Of a stretch of 64,000 nucleotides of DNA, positions 45,836-57,669 are shown piece after piece (position 1 is the first letter of the stretch; the number at the start of each line of letters is the position of its first letter). The stretch spans positions 5,325,854-5,389,853 of the forward strand of contig NC_067231.1 in assembly GCF_019924925.1 (NCBI RefSeq), in the 5' to 3' direction. The stretch is from Ctenopharyngodon idella (taxonomy: Eukaryota > Chordata > Actinopteri > Cypriniformes > Xenocyprididae). Position numbers and translations under genes: made by a program. The notes beneath the pieces were generated by a model that saw only the letters and a list, made by a program, of their open reading frames with translations, searched no databases and was not told where the DNA came from.

Positions 45836-46365
45836 TCACGCTATGAGTAATTTTATACTACAGTTATGGAAACTGATAGAGGCAAAACAAAATTAATTAT
45901 TATTTATAACAATTGAATAAATTAGATATCAACAGAAGTTGAATTGTAAAAAAAAAACAAAAAAAAAAAAAAAAAAACTGAACAATCAGTGGTACAGCCT
46001 TTGTTAGCTGTATCTTGAATGGATGGTTCATGTAGTTTTAAACAGTGGAGTATAAACAGAGCCCATAGTGTTTTATTAAATAAAATAAATAAACACACGT
46101 ACATGTAGCTAACATAGCCTATATGCATTATCACCTCAATGATGACATTCACTGTCAATAATTCACCTTGATAACGGTCCCTTACGGCATCATCGCACTT
46201 CAGCTATGGTTGTTATTCATTCTAATGTGTCAGGGGAATGTTCTTAAAACACTAATAAAAATAATATCATACCTTCTGTTCTCTTCTTTTTAAAGAATGT
46301 CAAAAGATGCACTTGAAATGTTCTCCTGATCCTTTTGAACAAGCGCGAAAAATTACGAAAGCTTG
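45836..46365. other. pcdh15 intron, nothing identified
   Basis: Poly-A/C tract at 45948-45978; otherwise unassigned. Confidence 0.4.
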
Positions 46366-46369
46366 CTTG

Positions 46370-47282
46370 AATCCCACAGCAATGCCATTGAAGAACCATT
46401 TTGCACAATGGAATGATTCCATGGATGTTAAAGGGTTTGTCCACCCAAAAATGAAAATTCTGTCATTAATTACTCAACCTCATGTCGTTCCACACTCGTA
46501 AGACCTTCGTTCATCTTCGGAACACAAATTAAGATATTTTTGATAAAATCCGATGGCTCAGAGAGGCTTCCATTGACAGCAAGATAATTAACATTTTCAA
46601 ATGCCCAGAAAGGTACTAAAGATGTATTTAAAACAGTTCATGTGACTACAGTGGTTCAACCTTAATGTTGTGAAGTGACGAGAATACTTTTTGTGCGCCA
46701 AAAAAATAACGAATTTATTCAACAATATCTAGTGATGGGCGATTTCAAAACACTGCTTCATGAAGCTTTGAAGCTTTACGAATCGTTTGTTTCGAATCAG
46801 TGCTTCAGAGCGTGTAAAAAAAAAAAGTAATGTGAACCATTGAAATTTCGAAACGTTTCGAAACACTTACAACGTACCGAAAACTCGTTTACTGAAATCA
46901 CGTGACTTTGTCAGTCTGATACACGCTCTGAACCACTGATTCGAAACAAAAGATTTGTAAAGCTTTGTAGCTTCATGAAGGTGTTTTGAAATCGCCCATC
47001 ACTAGATACTGTTGAATAAAGTCGTTATTTTGTGTTTAGTACCTTTCTGGGCATTTGAAAGTGTTAATTATCTTGCTGGCAATAGAGGCCTCACTAAGCC
47101 ACTGGATTTTATAAAAATATCTTAATTTGTGTTCCGAAGATGAACGAAGGTCTTACGGGTGTGGAATGGCATGAGGGTGAGTAATTAATGACATAATTTT
47201 CATTTTTGGGTGAACTAACCCTTTAAAGGTTCTTTATGGAACCATCGATTGGCAATAAAGAACCTTTATTTTTAAGAGTGTA
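46370..47282. repeat. AAGAACC-type repeat interrupted by a MITE
   Basis: The left part cattgaagaaccattttgca and right part aggttctttatggaaccatc ... ataaagaacctttatttttaag together form the common fish repeat. The MITE 46432-47222 is inserted at a TTAA inside it. Confidence 0.6.
46432..47222. mobile_element. TTAA-flanked MITE, long complete copy
   Basis: TTAA at 46428-46431 and 47223-47226. The ends read AGGGTTTGTCCACCCAAAAA and its inverse. Same internal arms as the 4218 copy (cttcgttcatcttcggaaca and tgttccgaagatgaacgaag). Confidence 0.85.
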
Positions 47283-47384
47283 TGAAGGGTAGATATATCT
47301 CAAACTGTTAGGCGCACAGGTTTGAGGGAAAAGTCAGGAGGTTAAGATGGAGAAGAGCACAGCAGAAAAGGAGTTTGCACTTAC

Positions 47385-47561
47385 TTGAAGAGCTCCTGTC
47401 TTGAGAGAGCTCTGTTGGTCAGAGGGTCGATTGCATATACCATCAGGTCAGATTTGGAGTAGTCCTCCTGTTCATAACCTTCACCAAAACGCCGGGGCCC
47501 GATTGACTCCACAACTACTTTAGCTCCTGGAATCTGATCCTGGACGTAGCGCTCTAAAATC
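47385..47561 (-). CDS. pcdh15: pcdh15 exon: MAD12/PICA domain core
   Basis: A 177-bp exon, phase 2 at both ends. The acceptor is ctcttaattcag and the donor gtaagt. It encodes ILERYVQDQIPGAKVVVESI, then a basic turn GPRRFGE, an acidic EQEDYSKSD, the strand LMVYAIDPLTNRAL, and SRQELFK. These match the MAD12 helix-strand pattern in vertebrate PCDH15. The domain lies between EC11 and the membrane and is extracellular. Length is a multiple of three, so exon loss would be frame-neutral but would destroy the domain. A nested MITE pair (46432-47222 inside an older repeat) occupies the downstream intron. Confidence 0.95.
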
Positions 47562-49185
47562 CTGAATTAAGAGACAGACAGAAAATGAAAGATCTACAAC
47601 AGAACTTCCTGACATACCAAAGATGATCTATTTACCGTTCTTCGACAGTCTATTAATTTCTCAAAGGAATGCTCTACACAAATAGCCCTGTAAAGAATGC
47701 CCTTTTCACACAGGACGTGTTCTTGTGTTACAAAACAAAAACACCCAAAGATGTTCAACTGGCACATGTGTATACACCAACAATTAAAAAATACTGCATA
47801 TGTCTGAAAATGAGAACAAATATAAAGTTGTTACATACCAAAATTATCAATTCATGTCAGAACAATGAATAAAACTCAAAATGGAAAGAAAAATTAATCT
47901 TGAATCGAGTTATTTGTGTGCCAATTTGAGAGCCCCCTTAGCCATTAATTGGTGGGCATATATCAGAGAAAATAAACTAACAATCAACTTCCACACGATT
48001 GCAAACATGCACAACAAACACTAATTGCAGTAATTGGAGAAATAAAACAGGAAAAACTGCACAAGAGCAACAATTACACTTCCTAAATATAACACATGTG
48101 CTGCAAACCCCTATATTATCCATGTTTGTCAGGCTACACTGAACGGGAGCTGTTTTGATCGCAGAGATGCATGGAGGACAAATACAAAGCAAAGGCTAAA
48201 ATGAGCTTGTAAGACAGTGTTGCTTCAAAGCAGCCGTCCTTGTCTCCCAGTAGGCGCCTTTATTACCCCTCAGCTCACATCTCAGAGCAGCCAGCCCTCC
48301 TCAGCCAATTACCTGCAGTGCCTCAGATATCCCAATTCACAGCTGCTGAGGTGAAATAAGAACATGGGACAAAAAAGAACAGAGGCTGGAATGATGACTC
48401 TACTTGGAAAAAAAGGAACAAGGAGCAGGTTTGCTGAGGAAACAGACTGACAAGAGATGATGAGGAGGTTTGGGCTGTGAGTTCTTTTACCTGAGACAGA
48501 AAATGTGCGTTCATGTGTGTGTATAATATAAAGATGGGTTTATGTCATATTAGCACTGTTACATCTCAGCACTTTCCCGTCTATGTGAAAATGATGACTC
48601 TTTGTCATTCCAAAACCAAAAAAATTTCCTTCTGTGAGAGGAGATATTCTGAAAAAGGTTCCTGCTGCTCTTTTCCATATGATGGACATAAATGGAGATG
48701 GGTGCTGCTGACCACCAAAATGTCATAAAAAAACATCCTAAAAGTATGATAAAAGTGGTTTATATGACTTATGCTCTATATTTTAAGTCTTTTAAGTTCC
48801 ATTTATGTTTATTTTTCATTAAAAAAAAAAGTAATTTAGGTTTGTGACAACATAAACTAAGTAAATGATAACATAACTTTTAGGTGAACTATTTCTTTGA
48901 GCATTTTAATCAATGATAAGTGCTATCCCATGGCTAACTGAGGAAGGTGGTGTTTCTGGTTATTCTGCTCTTGACGCAGATGTTAAACAGTGTGGGTCCT
49001 GCTTTTATCTGAGAGGGGTTGACAGAATCAAGCAGCCCACTGATTTATTCCCAACATAAACATCCGCACCCGCAGGAGTCAAGTACTCATGCATACATTA
49101 TAGCTTCAAGCACTTTCTGGCTGCTTGGAATGTTACATTGGGAATTATGTTTGGGTGAAGAGTGTGTTTGTATAGAACGAGTTAC
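47562..49185. other. pcdh15 intron; right half of a MITE near 48840-48900
   Basis: The end aacttttaggtgaactattt matches the TTAA-type family but is truncated. The unique-looking block 48180-48320 is G+C-richer and may be conserved non-coding DNA. Confidence 0.4.
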
Positions 49186-49274
49186 CCAATCAGCTGATCC
49201 TTGTTCTGTTCAACTACAGTGGGCGGCACATTGGATACAACCACCTGCATGTCCAGCTGGTTAACCACTGACAC
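49186..49274 (-). CDS. pcdh15: pcdh15 exon: EC11 to MAD12 transition
   Basis: An 89-bp exon, phase 0 in and phase 2 out. The acceptor is cctatctcccag and the donor gtaact. It encodes VSVVNQLDMQVVVSNVPPTV and then VEQNKDQLI. The VSVVNQLDMQV segment closes EC11. SNVPPT opens the membrane-adjacent MAD12 (also called PICA) domain, a ferredoxin-like fold reported to dimerise and to rest on the transduction complex. The intron downstream is 1.6 kb. No unusual feature was seen. Confidence 0.94.
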
Positions 49275-49481
49275 CTGGGAGATAGGACAAAAATAATCTC
49301 TAGTTATAAAAGGGAAAATTATGGTGTAGCATGAAGGTTCTGAACTGTGTAACATTTCAAATATATGCCGTTCATGTGGTTGATGAAACTAGGAGACAGA
49401 ATTCAGTCAAATTAAACCAGGAACTTTATAAGGATATAATTTTTGGCCAGACTGTCATACAAAGAAATTATGAACACTTAA

Positions 49482-50319
49482 AGGGGTGGTTGATTATGAT
49501 TTCACTTTTTTTAACTTTAGTTAGGGTGTAATGTTGCTGTTTGAGTGTAAACAACATCTGCAAAGTTACAACGCTCAAAGCTCAATGCAAAGGGGGGATA
49601 TATTTTCTTTAAAGAATTTGCTGTTTAAGGACTACAACAAACAGCTGGTAGGGACTACAACAAGCTTTTTCCTGGGCTAGTGACATCATTAACGCTAAAA
49701 TTTACATAAACCCTGCCCCTGGGAACATGCAACAAAGGGGGTGAGGCCATGTTGGGCTGCTTTAGAGAAGAGGAAGAGTTGTTGTAGTAGTGTTGTTGCC
49801 ATGCTGTCATTTTACACCGAACTGCTTCACAAACGAGGGTCAATTCAACGCTGGATTTGCACAAAAGATTAACATGACGACACATGCTAGTCGATGAGTT
49901 GAATCAACTCCACAGCAACTACATAAATTTATCCACTAACCATTAAAAAACGCCCAGTTGCATTCTAAAAGTTGTAACTTCTTCCTGAGTCTCTCCATCA
50001 GTGTCCGACTTTTTGAACAATGTAAGGCTGAACACCATTACTGACAATCGTCATTTTAGCTGCATAAGATTCTCCAGCTTTGTTGTTGTTGAGCAACTGA
50101 AGCGCAAGCTGTTAAAGCTCCGCCCTCTGCAGCAGCTCATTTGAATTTAAAGGGACACACACAAAAACAGCATGTTTTTACTCACACCCAAATAGGGGCA
50201 AATTTGACAAGCTATAATAAATGATCTGTGGGGTATTTTGAGCTGAAACTTTACAGACACATTCTGGGGACACCAGAGACTTATATTACATCTTGTAAAT
50301 GAGGCGTTATAGGTCCAAT
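49482..50319. mobile_element. TTAA-flanked element with AGGGGTGGTTGATTATG end
   Basis: TTAA at 49478-49481 and 50320-50323. The left end reads aggggtggttgattatgatt and the right end is diverged (gaggcgttataggtcca). A different family from the GTTCACCC MITE. No transposase. Confidence 0.65.
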
Positions 50320-50324
50320 TTAAA

Positions 50325-52160
50325 AAAAAAACGAGAGAACCAATGGAATATTAATAACTGATTATATTGTAGCCAATGTATGCTTTTTCCTGTTAGCTTT
50401 CTGTTGTTCTATGCAATTTTTTGCATAGTAAAATAAAACCTGTAGTTTCAAGCTGTAGTTTGACTATTTTGGCAAATTATTTTGTCAGATAAATACCTTA
50501 ACCAAGTTTAGTTTTTTGCTTATTCTTCAATATTTAAAATATTTGATATATATTTCCCTCATATATTGAACTTGTAGAGACTTAATTAAAGTCTGTTAGA
50601 TCTGAGAAAAGCTCTAGCATCACTATTTTACAGATGCCAGTTGGTTTAATATTTTGAATGCAATGAAATTCAGACATTAAATGTAACTTAACATAAGTGT
50701 GTCACCAAAAATAGAGTAATAATGGTGAAGGATCTTCCTCTAAAGTACTAGAATCATGGAACCGTTAAGGACTTGTAACCTGTAAATTCCTTGCGATTCC
50801 CTTCCATTTTAGTCTGTATTTAAATCAAGCTCTATACTGTACATGGAGCGGTCTAGCTGACATCATCTAAATACCCTATCTCTACATATTTATTTAACTC
50901 ACAGACCAAGCACAGGTTCAAGATACTGAGTGCTATTGAGAGATTGATTTATGGGTTTAAATACTGCTAGAGCCCCTCAGCCCACAAAAAAATCGATGCC
51001 TCTTCTGCATCAGCTTTGGATGTTCTTCAAGAAGGCTTAAAGGGACTGTATTTTTCTAATCAAAATCAGCTAACGGAGTTGCCACTGCGGTAAAATCAGA
51101 TGATGGATTGCATCTCAGGACAGATTACTGCTTTAAACTTTAATCAATCTGTTCAAACTGGCTCAGGATAGTGTATTTAAAGGCAAAGTGTATAATTTCT
51201 ATCCTTCTTGCAACAGCAGAATTGCACCTCATCCGCAATCACCCTGATTTTGATGCCACTTAATGATTCTTGTTCCTTTACGATTCAATTTAACTCCTTC
51301 CCCACCAATTTATGACAACGATTCCCTGCAATTGATGAGTTTTTCCGGCTTTCCATATTTTCAATGTTATACGGTAGTGGGCGCTATTACACATCTTCTG
51401 AAAGAGTACAGCATCTCCGGATCCAAAAACTAGCAAAGAATATGATCTGCACAAACCAGAAGGAGCGGATCGAAGATTGCTTAAGCACATTTAAGCTTTG
51501 GGGGTGTTTATGGACTCGACCTACTCATTTTGAATCTGATGCCAACAAAGTCTTGGACAAAAACTTTTCTCAGCTTTTTTTAATCGAAATGTTTTTTTTT
51601 TAGTTTTTTTTTTTATGAAACATTCAAGTGTTGATAAAACATGAGTGAATGAAGCTAGAATATTTTTTGTTTGTTTGTTTGATTAAAAGCAGAGGCTCTT
51701 TTCCTTCTTTTGATATACTAAATGTTTACATGTTCATACAACAAAATATTCTGGGGGCCATGGAAGTTTTGTGAATATCATCAAAAATGCTGGAACTAGT
51801 TGGCAACTTTCTACATAAATTCTGTCGGGGACAAAAACAATTAAATTTTAGGCAACATATTATTACTTAATCCAAGTACCATTTATTAAAACAAAATGCT
51901 GCCCTGGATGTGTATGTTTAACTACACGATGTCAGATGAACAACCAGACAGTAATAAAAACAAATCCGAATGAAAGTAAAGACAGACATTGAACGTTCCA
52001 TTCAATGAGTCAGATGTAACATTTAAGACTGATTTAGCGGGACTTGTAATCAAACCATCTTTTTGAGTGATTCATTAAAAATAACTGGCTCGTCTATTCT
52101 CAAATCTGATTTTTGAATGGAAAATTACAAAAACTTTATGCTTCCCAATCACATACATAC
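50325..52160. other. pcdh15 intron, nothing identified
   Basis: AT-rich. A TTTAAAGGCAAAGTG motif at about 51177 may be another MITE end. Confidence 0.4.
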
Positions 52161-52376
52161 CACCACTTGAGCGCTGCTGCTGAGTCCCTTCCCGTAGTCA
52201 TCTGTAGCCACCACATCAAATTTAAAGTAGGAGCGCCGCATGTTCCTGTACATGATGGCTGTCTTAATTACGCCTGTGAAGGGCTCAATAACAAAGCCGT
52301 CTTTTCCGTCAGTAGTAGGGGGGATAATCAGCCTATACAGCATGGCACTGAAATTCCCTGTGTCCTTATCCAGAGC
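52161..52376 (-). CDS. pcdh15: pcdh15 exon: body of EC11
   Basis: A 216-bp exon of exactly 72 codons, phase 0 at both ends. The acceptor is gtttctgacag and the donor gtatgt. It starts ALDKDTGNFSAMLYRLIIPP and ends at GLSSSAQVV. DKD is the DxD calcium motif of EC11, and DDYGKGLS corresponds to the final calcium-site loop. The stretch RNMRRSYFKFDVVATDDYGKG is very close to the mammalian protein as I recall it. Because the exon is phase 0 at both ends, skipping would keep frame but delete most of EC11. Confidence 0.95.
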
Positions 52377-52379
52377 CTG

Positions 52380-55300
52380 TCAGAAACAATAGAGCAGACA
52401 TGTCAAAGAGAGGAATAGCCACGAGCTACTTATCACCTACAACACAGAGCTGCTCAACCTCTGCCGTCACCCGCCATTCCACCTTCAGCCCATAGGAGGA
52501 GCTCCAAGCTCCGATTTACCAGCACCAACGTCACTTTGGCTCATCTCAGATGAACATTACAGCACTCCACTGCAGTGACAATGATTTATAATGGCTTTTT
52601 ACAAGAGAGGGAAACTGGCGGCTCCATGGGCAGCAGGGTGCCCCGGACCAGGCAGAGTCATTAACACAAATGAGGCTTTTTCCAATATGCCTGGGAGACC
52701 CATTTCAATAAATACAGTAAGTGTGTATTAAGGCCCTTGCAAACAAAAGGTCTGTCTCTTAATTGGTCATTCAGTGAGGCTAAGTGTGCGAAAACCTTTG
52801 ATCGCCGTTGCGGCGTAGATCTTGAGCCGAAACAGTTTGAAATTCAATTTGTAGTTCCACAAAAGTCTCTTTTTCTTTTCTTTCTTTGCGTTTCAACCTC
52901 AGATTAAACCCGAGGAACATCCGTAAGGAAATGTTTTCTCAGAAGGTCAATAGATTTCTTAAACTAATTATGAGATCAGGAGAGAACAATGAATGCAGGG
53001 AGAAGTGGAAAAGGCGCTTCCACAACGCGAAGTAAAAGCATTTCAATCACCGACATCCCTGTCCTTAGGGTTGGCAGAGCAAAGAACGGTTTCAATTTTC
53101 TCGTCTTTTTCACCTCAAAACTATTTAAAGACGGATCTCAAAGAAGATTAAAGTAGTGTAATCTACGAGCCCCTGAGCTGTTTGAACAAAAATCCGTAGT
53201 AAGAGATTCCTGTGACACCTGAGAAATGGGCAAAAAGCATGACTGTGTATGTCAAAGCAGCATATTTGGCTTTTTGCCCGCTGAACTTCACATCTCAGAT
53301 GTGTCTACAAGTAAACAGAAGACATTGACGATGATAATCTGTATCCGCAGTGAATGTGACCCTATAAAACCCTGGACTTCTGCTGCGTGGCTTAACTCAG
53401 TCTGGGGTCTTGGCTAATAAGGTCTCCTTGAACAAACGCAGGATGCCGTCACCTGATAGCATCACTGCTGCTGTTCTTATAGTCTGCACATGAACTTAAG
53501 GCAGGGTGAAGCCATATGAGGTGAAACCCAGTGTGAGTGTCAGCATGTGGCCTGCATGTCAGATTAGAGTAACGCTGATGTAATTAAATGGACGACTTTT
53601 ACAGGTTGTAGTTCTGAGGCCAGAAATTTAAATGGCTGTTGAATACATTGCAGTTTTGATACCACAGTACTAACTAATATGCTATTAGAACTAATGAAAT
53701 AAGCGGTACTTGTTTTCTGGGTATTTAACATCACTATCAAGTAAGTAAACAGTCAGAAATTGAAAAAAAAAAAAATAATAATAATGATAATTGCGAAATT
53801 AAGCAATTATAATTAAATACTTAAATTATTGGCAAAGGGGAAGCAGAAATTATTAAAATTAGTAATAAAGTCCCTTTAAAGCCCTATTCGTACGGGACTA
53901 GTTTTCTAAACAATGTTTGAGTTACAATTCTTAACACTCGAGGACTGTCATTTCATGTACCGATTTGGATGGGACTAACATCTCCGTGTTTATATAGAGT
54001 GTGTGTTCTGGATGTGGGCATTACAGAAGGCCTACTATCCATACTACTGAAATTAAATAAAAGTATACGGAAGATCGGTACGCATACGATAGCTCACGTA
54101 GGTCAAAAAGCGTTCATATAATACAATATCAGCAATCACAGACATTCGTATTCGTACGGGATTAGATTTCTCAGAAGACCACTGAGTTTGCCGAAAAACA
54201 GTAGGTAATGTGCTCTGACCAAGTTTTTTTTTTTTTTTTTTGAGGGGGGGGGTTGGTATTTTTATTTAAAGAAATTAAATAATTAAAGAATTAAAAGGGA
54301 TTTAGGGAATAAAGAAGAAATAAGAACAGGAAAAAGTTCTAGGTCTAATTATAGCCTATAGTTGTGAAATAGTCCATTTAAACTCTTCGCAAATAATATT
54401 TTATTTAAAAAAATATGCACACATTCACTCTTGTTTGTATGGCTAATATGTCAAAAATGTAAAAAATGTCTCGTGACATCACATTCAGTTATGAATGACA
54501 TCATTTAAATGTTAGCATATTTTCAATTCAAAATGGAGAAATTCCATAAAAAAGACTTGAGTAGTTTGGATAACTGTATGTTCTTGTGGGTCGTTAAAAC
54601 ATATCCATTGTAAAACAGTTGTCAAATATGAAATGTTTAGCTACTTATATCTTAACACACACACACTCTTCCACTGTAAAAACTAAAAGCGTCGCAATTC
54701 ACACTCGTCTTCAGTAAACATTAAGCCCTGCCACTTTGATCTGATTGGCCATCATTTTGACTTTGCCGAGCGCTTTTAGACCACTGAGGCAGGCCTAAAA
54801 ATGTAACTTTTTAAACTGTCATCTTAAAAACAAACAAAGCGGTGCATAATGGAGAGCAGCATTAAGAAATATCAAACATTGGGTGACAATATTATTATTA
54901 ATGATGGTGACAAACTACAATGTCACCACCATTAAGCCAACTCTTTCAATCTTTATTTAAAACATTTTGCCTGAAAGTTTGCGAATGAATAGTTTGCAAG
55001 AGCATAGTTATAAACAGCCAGGCTGTGAAAGCAGATGAGTTTACCTGTTCAGCGTGATAGCGTTTAATGTCCATGACAACATCTGTAGTTCCATTTATTC
55101 AATTAATAGCAACCACCTTTTTCAAGACAAGTTAAAGCTTTAAAAAAAAATACTGATGTATTTACTGATGTATTTTATGTGGTAGAATAAAGGGTGAAAT
55201 CTCTTGAACTTGTGTTAACCACAGACGTTATTTCAGGCATTTAACCAAAAACCCATCCAAAAAAAAAAAACAAACAAAAAAAACCACTGACTTTCTGGGT

Positions 55301-56955
55301 CAACTCATTTCCGGGTTTTGGCCAACAAAAATACACCATCCCTGCAGCACTCTATTATTCTAATAGTTAGCCATAAACATGCCTACAGTTTAACTCAATT
55401 TAACGGAGAAACTTTTCCTCTGCCATGAAACGATTTGACCTGATGAAGATATTTTTTTGCAAACATCTGCTATAGCGCCTCGCTGCTACAATGATAATGA
55501 AATCTGTGTATTACAAATAACATTTGCAAAAATTCATAAAATCGAGATTGGAGAAACTAGTTTATTTACTTGTATAGGGTAAATTTCAGGCTCATGGTTA
55601 CCTGTAGAATAAAGGCTTGAAAAACAGATATGAATGAGAAACGGTAAGTCAGAGAACACAGAAAGTCATTTCGAGAGAAAAGAACTTGCAGATAGAGAAA
55701 AGAAAAGGATACTACAGAGAAAAACAGAGGCTGGAAAAGGACAGAATCTGTGCTCTAAGAGAAAGCCTGGATGGTTTATGAGGATCTTTGATTCATTTTC
55801 TTTCTCAGAGAATGCGGTGCCCTTGTCCACGCTATTGACAGTTGTGTTGAGATCTCTATCAGCGAGCCTCCGCAGCCGTGGCATTTTATAAGCTGTCTCA
55901 AGATGATCCAATCTTTCAGACCCCAGCTGGTCAGACTTAAGCTCCTCAGCTGAGACCAGCAATCTGACCAACCAGAGAACAACACCTCACACAGACAAAG
56001 AACCACTGGCACAGAGGAAAACTAGTGTGATATACTCCAGCAAAAACTAGCATTTCAGGCTTTTTCGACAATGAATTCCCATGGCTTTTCCATAATTTCA
56101 TTAAAACGTGTCCTAAACAGACGCAATGCGGTGAGATTACGATGACAAGCAATTGGTCTGACCACACCAGACATGACGCAACACGACTACAAGACGAGAC
56201 CAAATCAATCAAAAAAACACAGCCAATCAGAAGAGTGTGTGGGTGGAGCTCTGTCTGTAAGTGCATAAGTACATAATCAAACTGATACCCTTTTCGCTTG
56301 TTGTGTATCGCTATTGTGGCTGGTTAGGACAAAAACTCTGATTATTACTCTGCGACGTATCTGTTTAGAACACCGTATTACAGTAATTTAAGAATTATTC
56401 CAATTCAGATCAATTCACTAATGAATCATTCAGGTGAATCTGATTAATTGAAAATAACTGACTCAAAAGTATGATTTGCTTACAAATCAAACATCATTAC
56501 GGCTTGCGCAAGCAAGTTTTTCTCCACACAAGAGCAATATCAAACCACTAAAACTTTTGAAAAATGTATATTAACCACAGAAATGTCCATGACTTTTAAG
56601 ATTTGATTAATATCCATGACTTTTCCAGGCTAGGAAAGCACAATTTTAAAACTCCCTGATATTTCCAGGTCTTCCGTGACCATGAAAATGGGCAATTTCC
56701 TCCTGTTGAAGAACTGAATTATTATTCATTGCTGTGCAGCTTTGTTCTCTGAAATGTTTTCATTGGTGCTGGACTGACATCTTATTATGTATGCGTACCA
56801 GCCAGCCAATCAGATTACAATTGGAGATTTAGCCAGCTTTTGCTGTTCTGATGCAACGTGCATCAGTTAGTGAACGATTGTTGGCTTATCCGTGGAAGTG
56901 CTGCCTGCGTGAGGCCTCATGGATATCGTTACAATCCTGCAGGGGAGAGACACTT
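52380..56955. other. Largest extracellular-region pcdh15 intron (4.6 kb)
   Basis: The first kilobase (52440-53450) is G+C-richer and repeat-free, with blocks such as gccccggaccaggcagagtc; conserved non-coding DNA is possible. The remainder is AT-rich with poly-T and poly-A tracts. No gene. Confidence 0.4.
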
Positions 56956-56958
56956 TAC

Positions 56959-57086
56959 CTGGACCTGTAAAACAGAGGTGAAGGTCTTGGCATCCTCTGC
57001 AACCCCACCGAGGTAAAAGGGCTTAGTGAACTCCGGAGGATGGTCGTTCTCATCTTGCACATCAATGAAGACCTTTGCTGTGTTGC
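56959..57086 (-). CDS. pcdh15: pcdh15 exon: EC10-EC11 linker and start of EC11
   Basis: A 128-bp exon, phase 1 in and phase 0 out. The acceptor is ttctcttaggc-like with AG at 57088-57087, and the donor is gtaaag. It encodes SNTAKVFIDVQDENDHPPEF and then TKPFYLGGVAEDAKTFTSVLQVQ. DENDHPPEF is the canonical DxNDxxPxF calcium linker between cadherin repeats and fixes the EC10/EC11 boundary. A second GT (after CAG, six bases upstream) could in principle serve as donor, but the in-frame gtaaag site joins better with the next exon. Upstream is a partial copy of the TTAA MITE family (57197-57664). The intron to the next exon is 4.6 kb. Confidence 0.94.
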
Positions 57087-57196
57087 CTAAGAGAAAAAGA
57101 AAGAATAAATCACAAAATACAAAAGATCATTAAAATAAAGTGAGGAAGTATAAGGCATACAGAACATCAGAGAACATGTTATAGCAAGGCGCTTTA

Positions 57197-57664
57197 AGAC
57201 CACCCGTAAGACCTTTCATTCATCTTCGGAACACAAATTAAGATATTTTTGAAGAAATCCAAATCGGAATCAGTGGTTTGGATCGCGTGTCAAACTGCCA
57301 AACTAGTGAAATCACGTGACTTTGGCGTTCCTAAACACTGAGTCGAAACAAAAGATTTGAAGCAGTGTTTTGAAATCGGCCATCACTAGATATTTTTGAA
57401 AAGTAGTTGTTGTTTTTTTTGGCACACAAAAAGTATTCTCGTCGCTTTATAATATTAAGGTTGAACCACTGTAGTCACATGAACTGTTGATTCTGGGCAC
57501 TGAAAGTATAAATTAACTTGCTGGCAATACAGGCCTCACTGAGCCATTGGATTTCATCAAAAATATCTTAATTTGTGTTATGAAGATGAAGATGAAGGTC
57601 TTACAGGTGTAAAACGACATGAGGGTGAGTAATAAATGACATAATTTTTATGTGAACTAACGCT
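57197..57664. repeat. Truncated TTAA-type MITE
   Basis: Contains cattcatcttcggaacacaa and ttaatttgtgttatgaagatg. The right end tgtgaactaacgc precedes TTAA at 57665-57668; the left terminal end is missing. Confidence 0.65.
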
Positions 57665-57669
57665 TTAAG

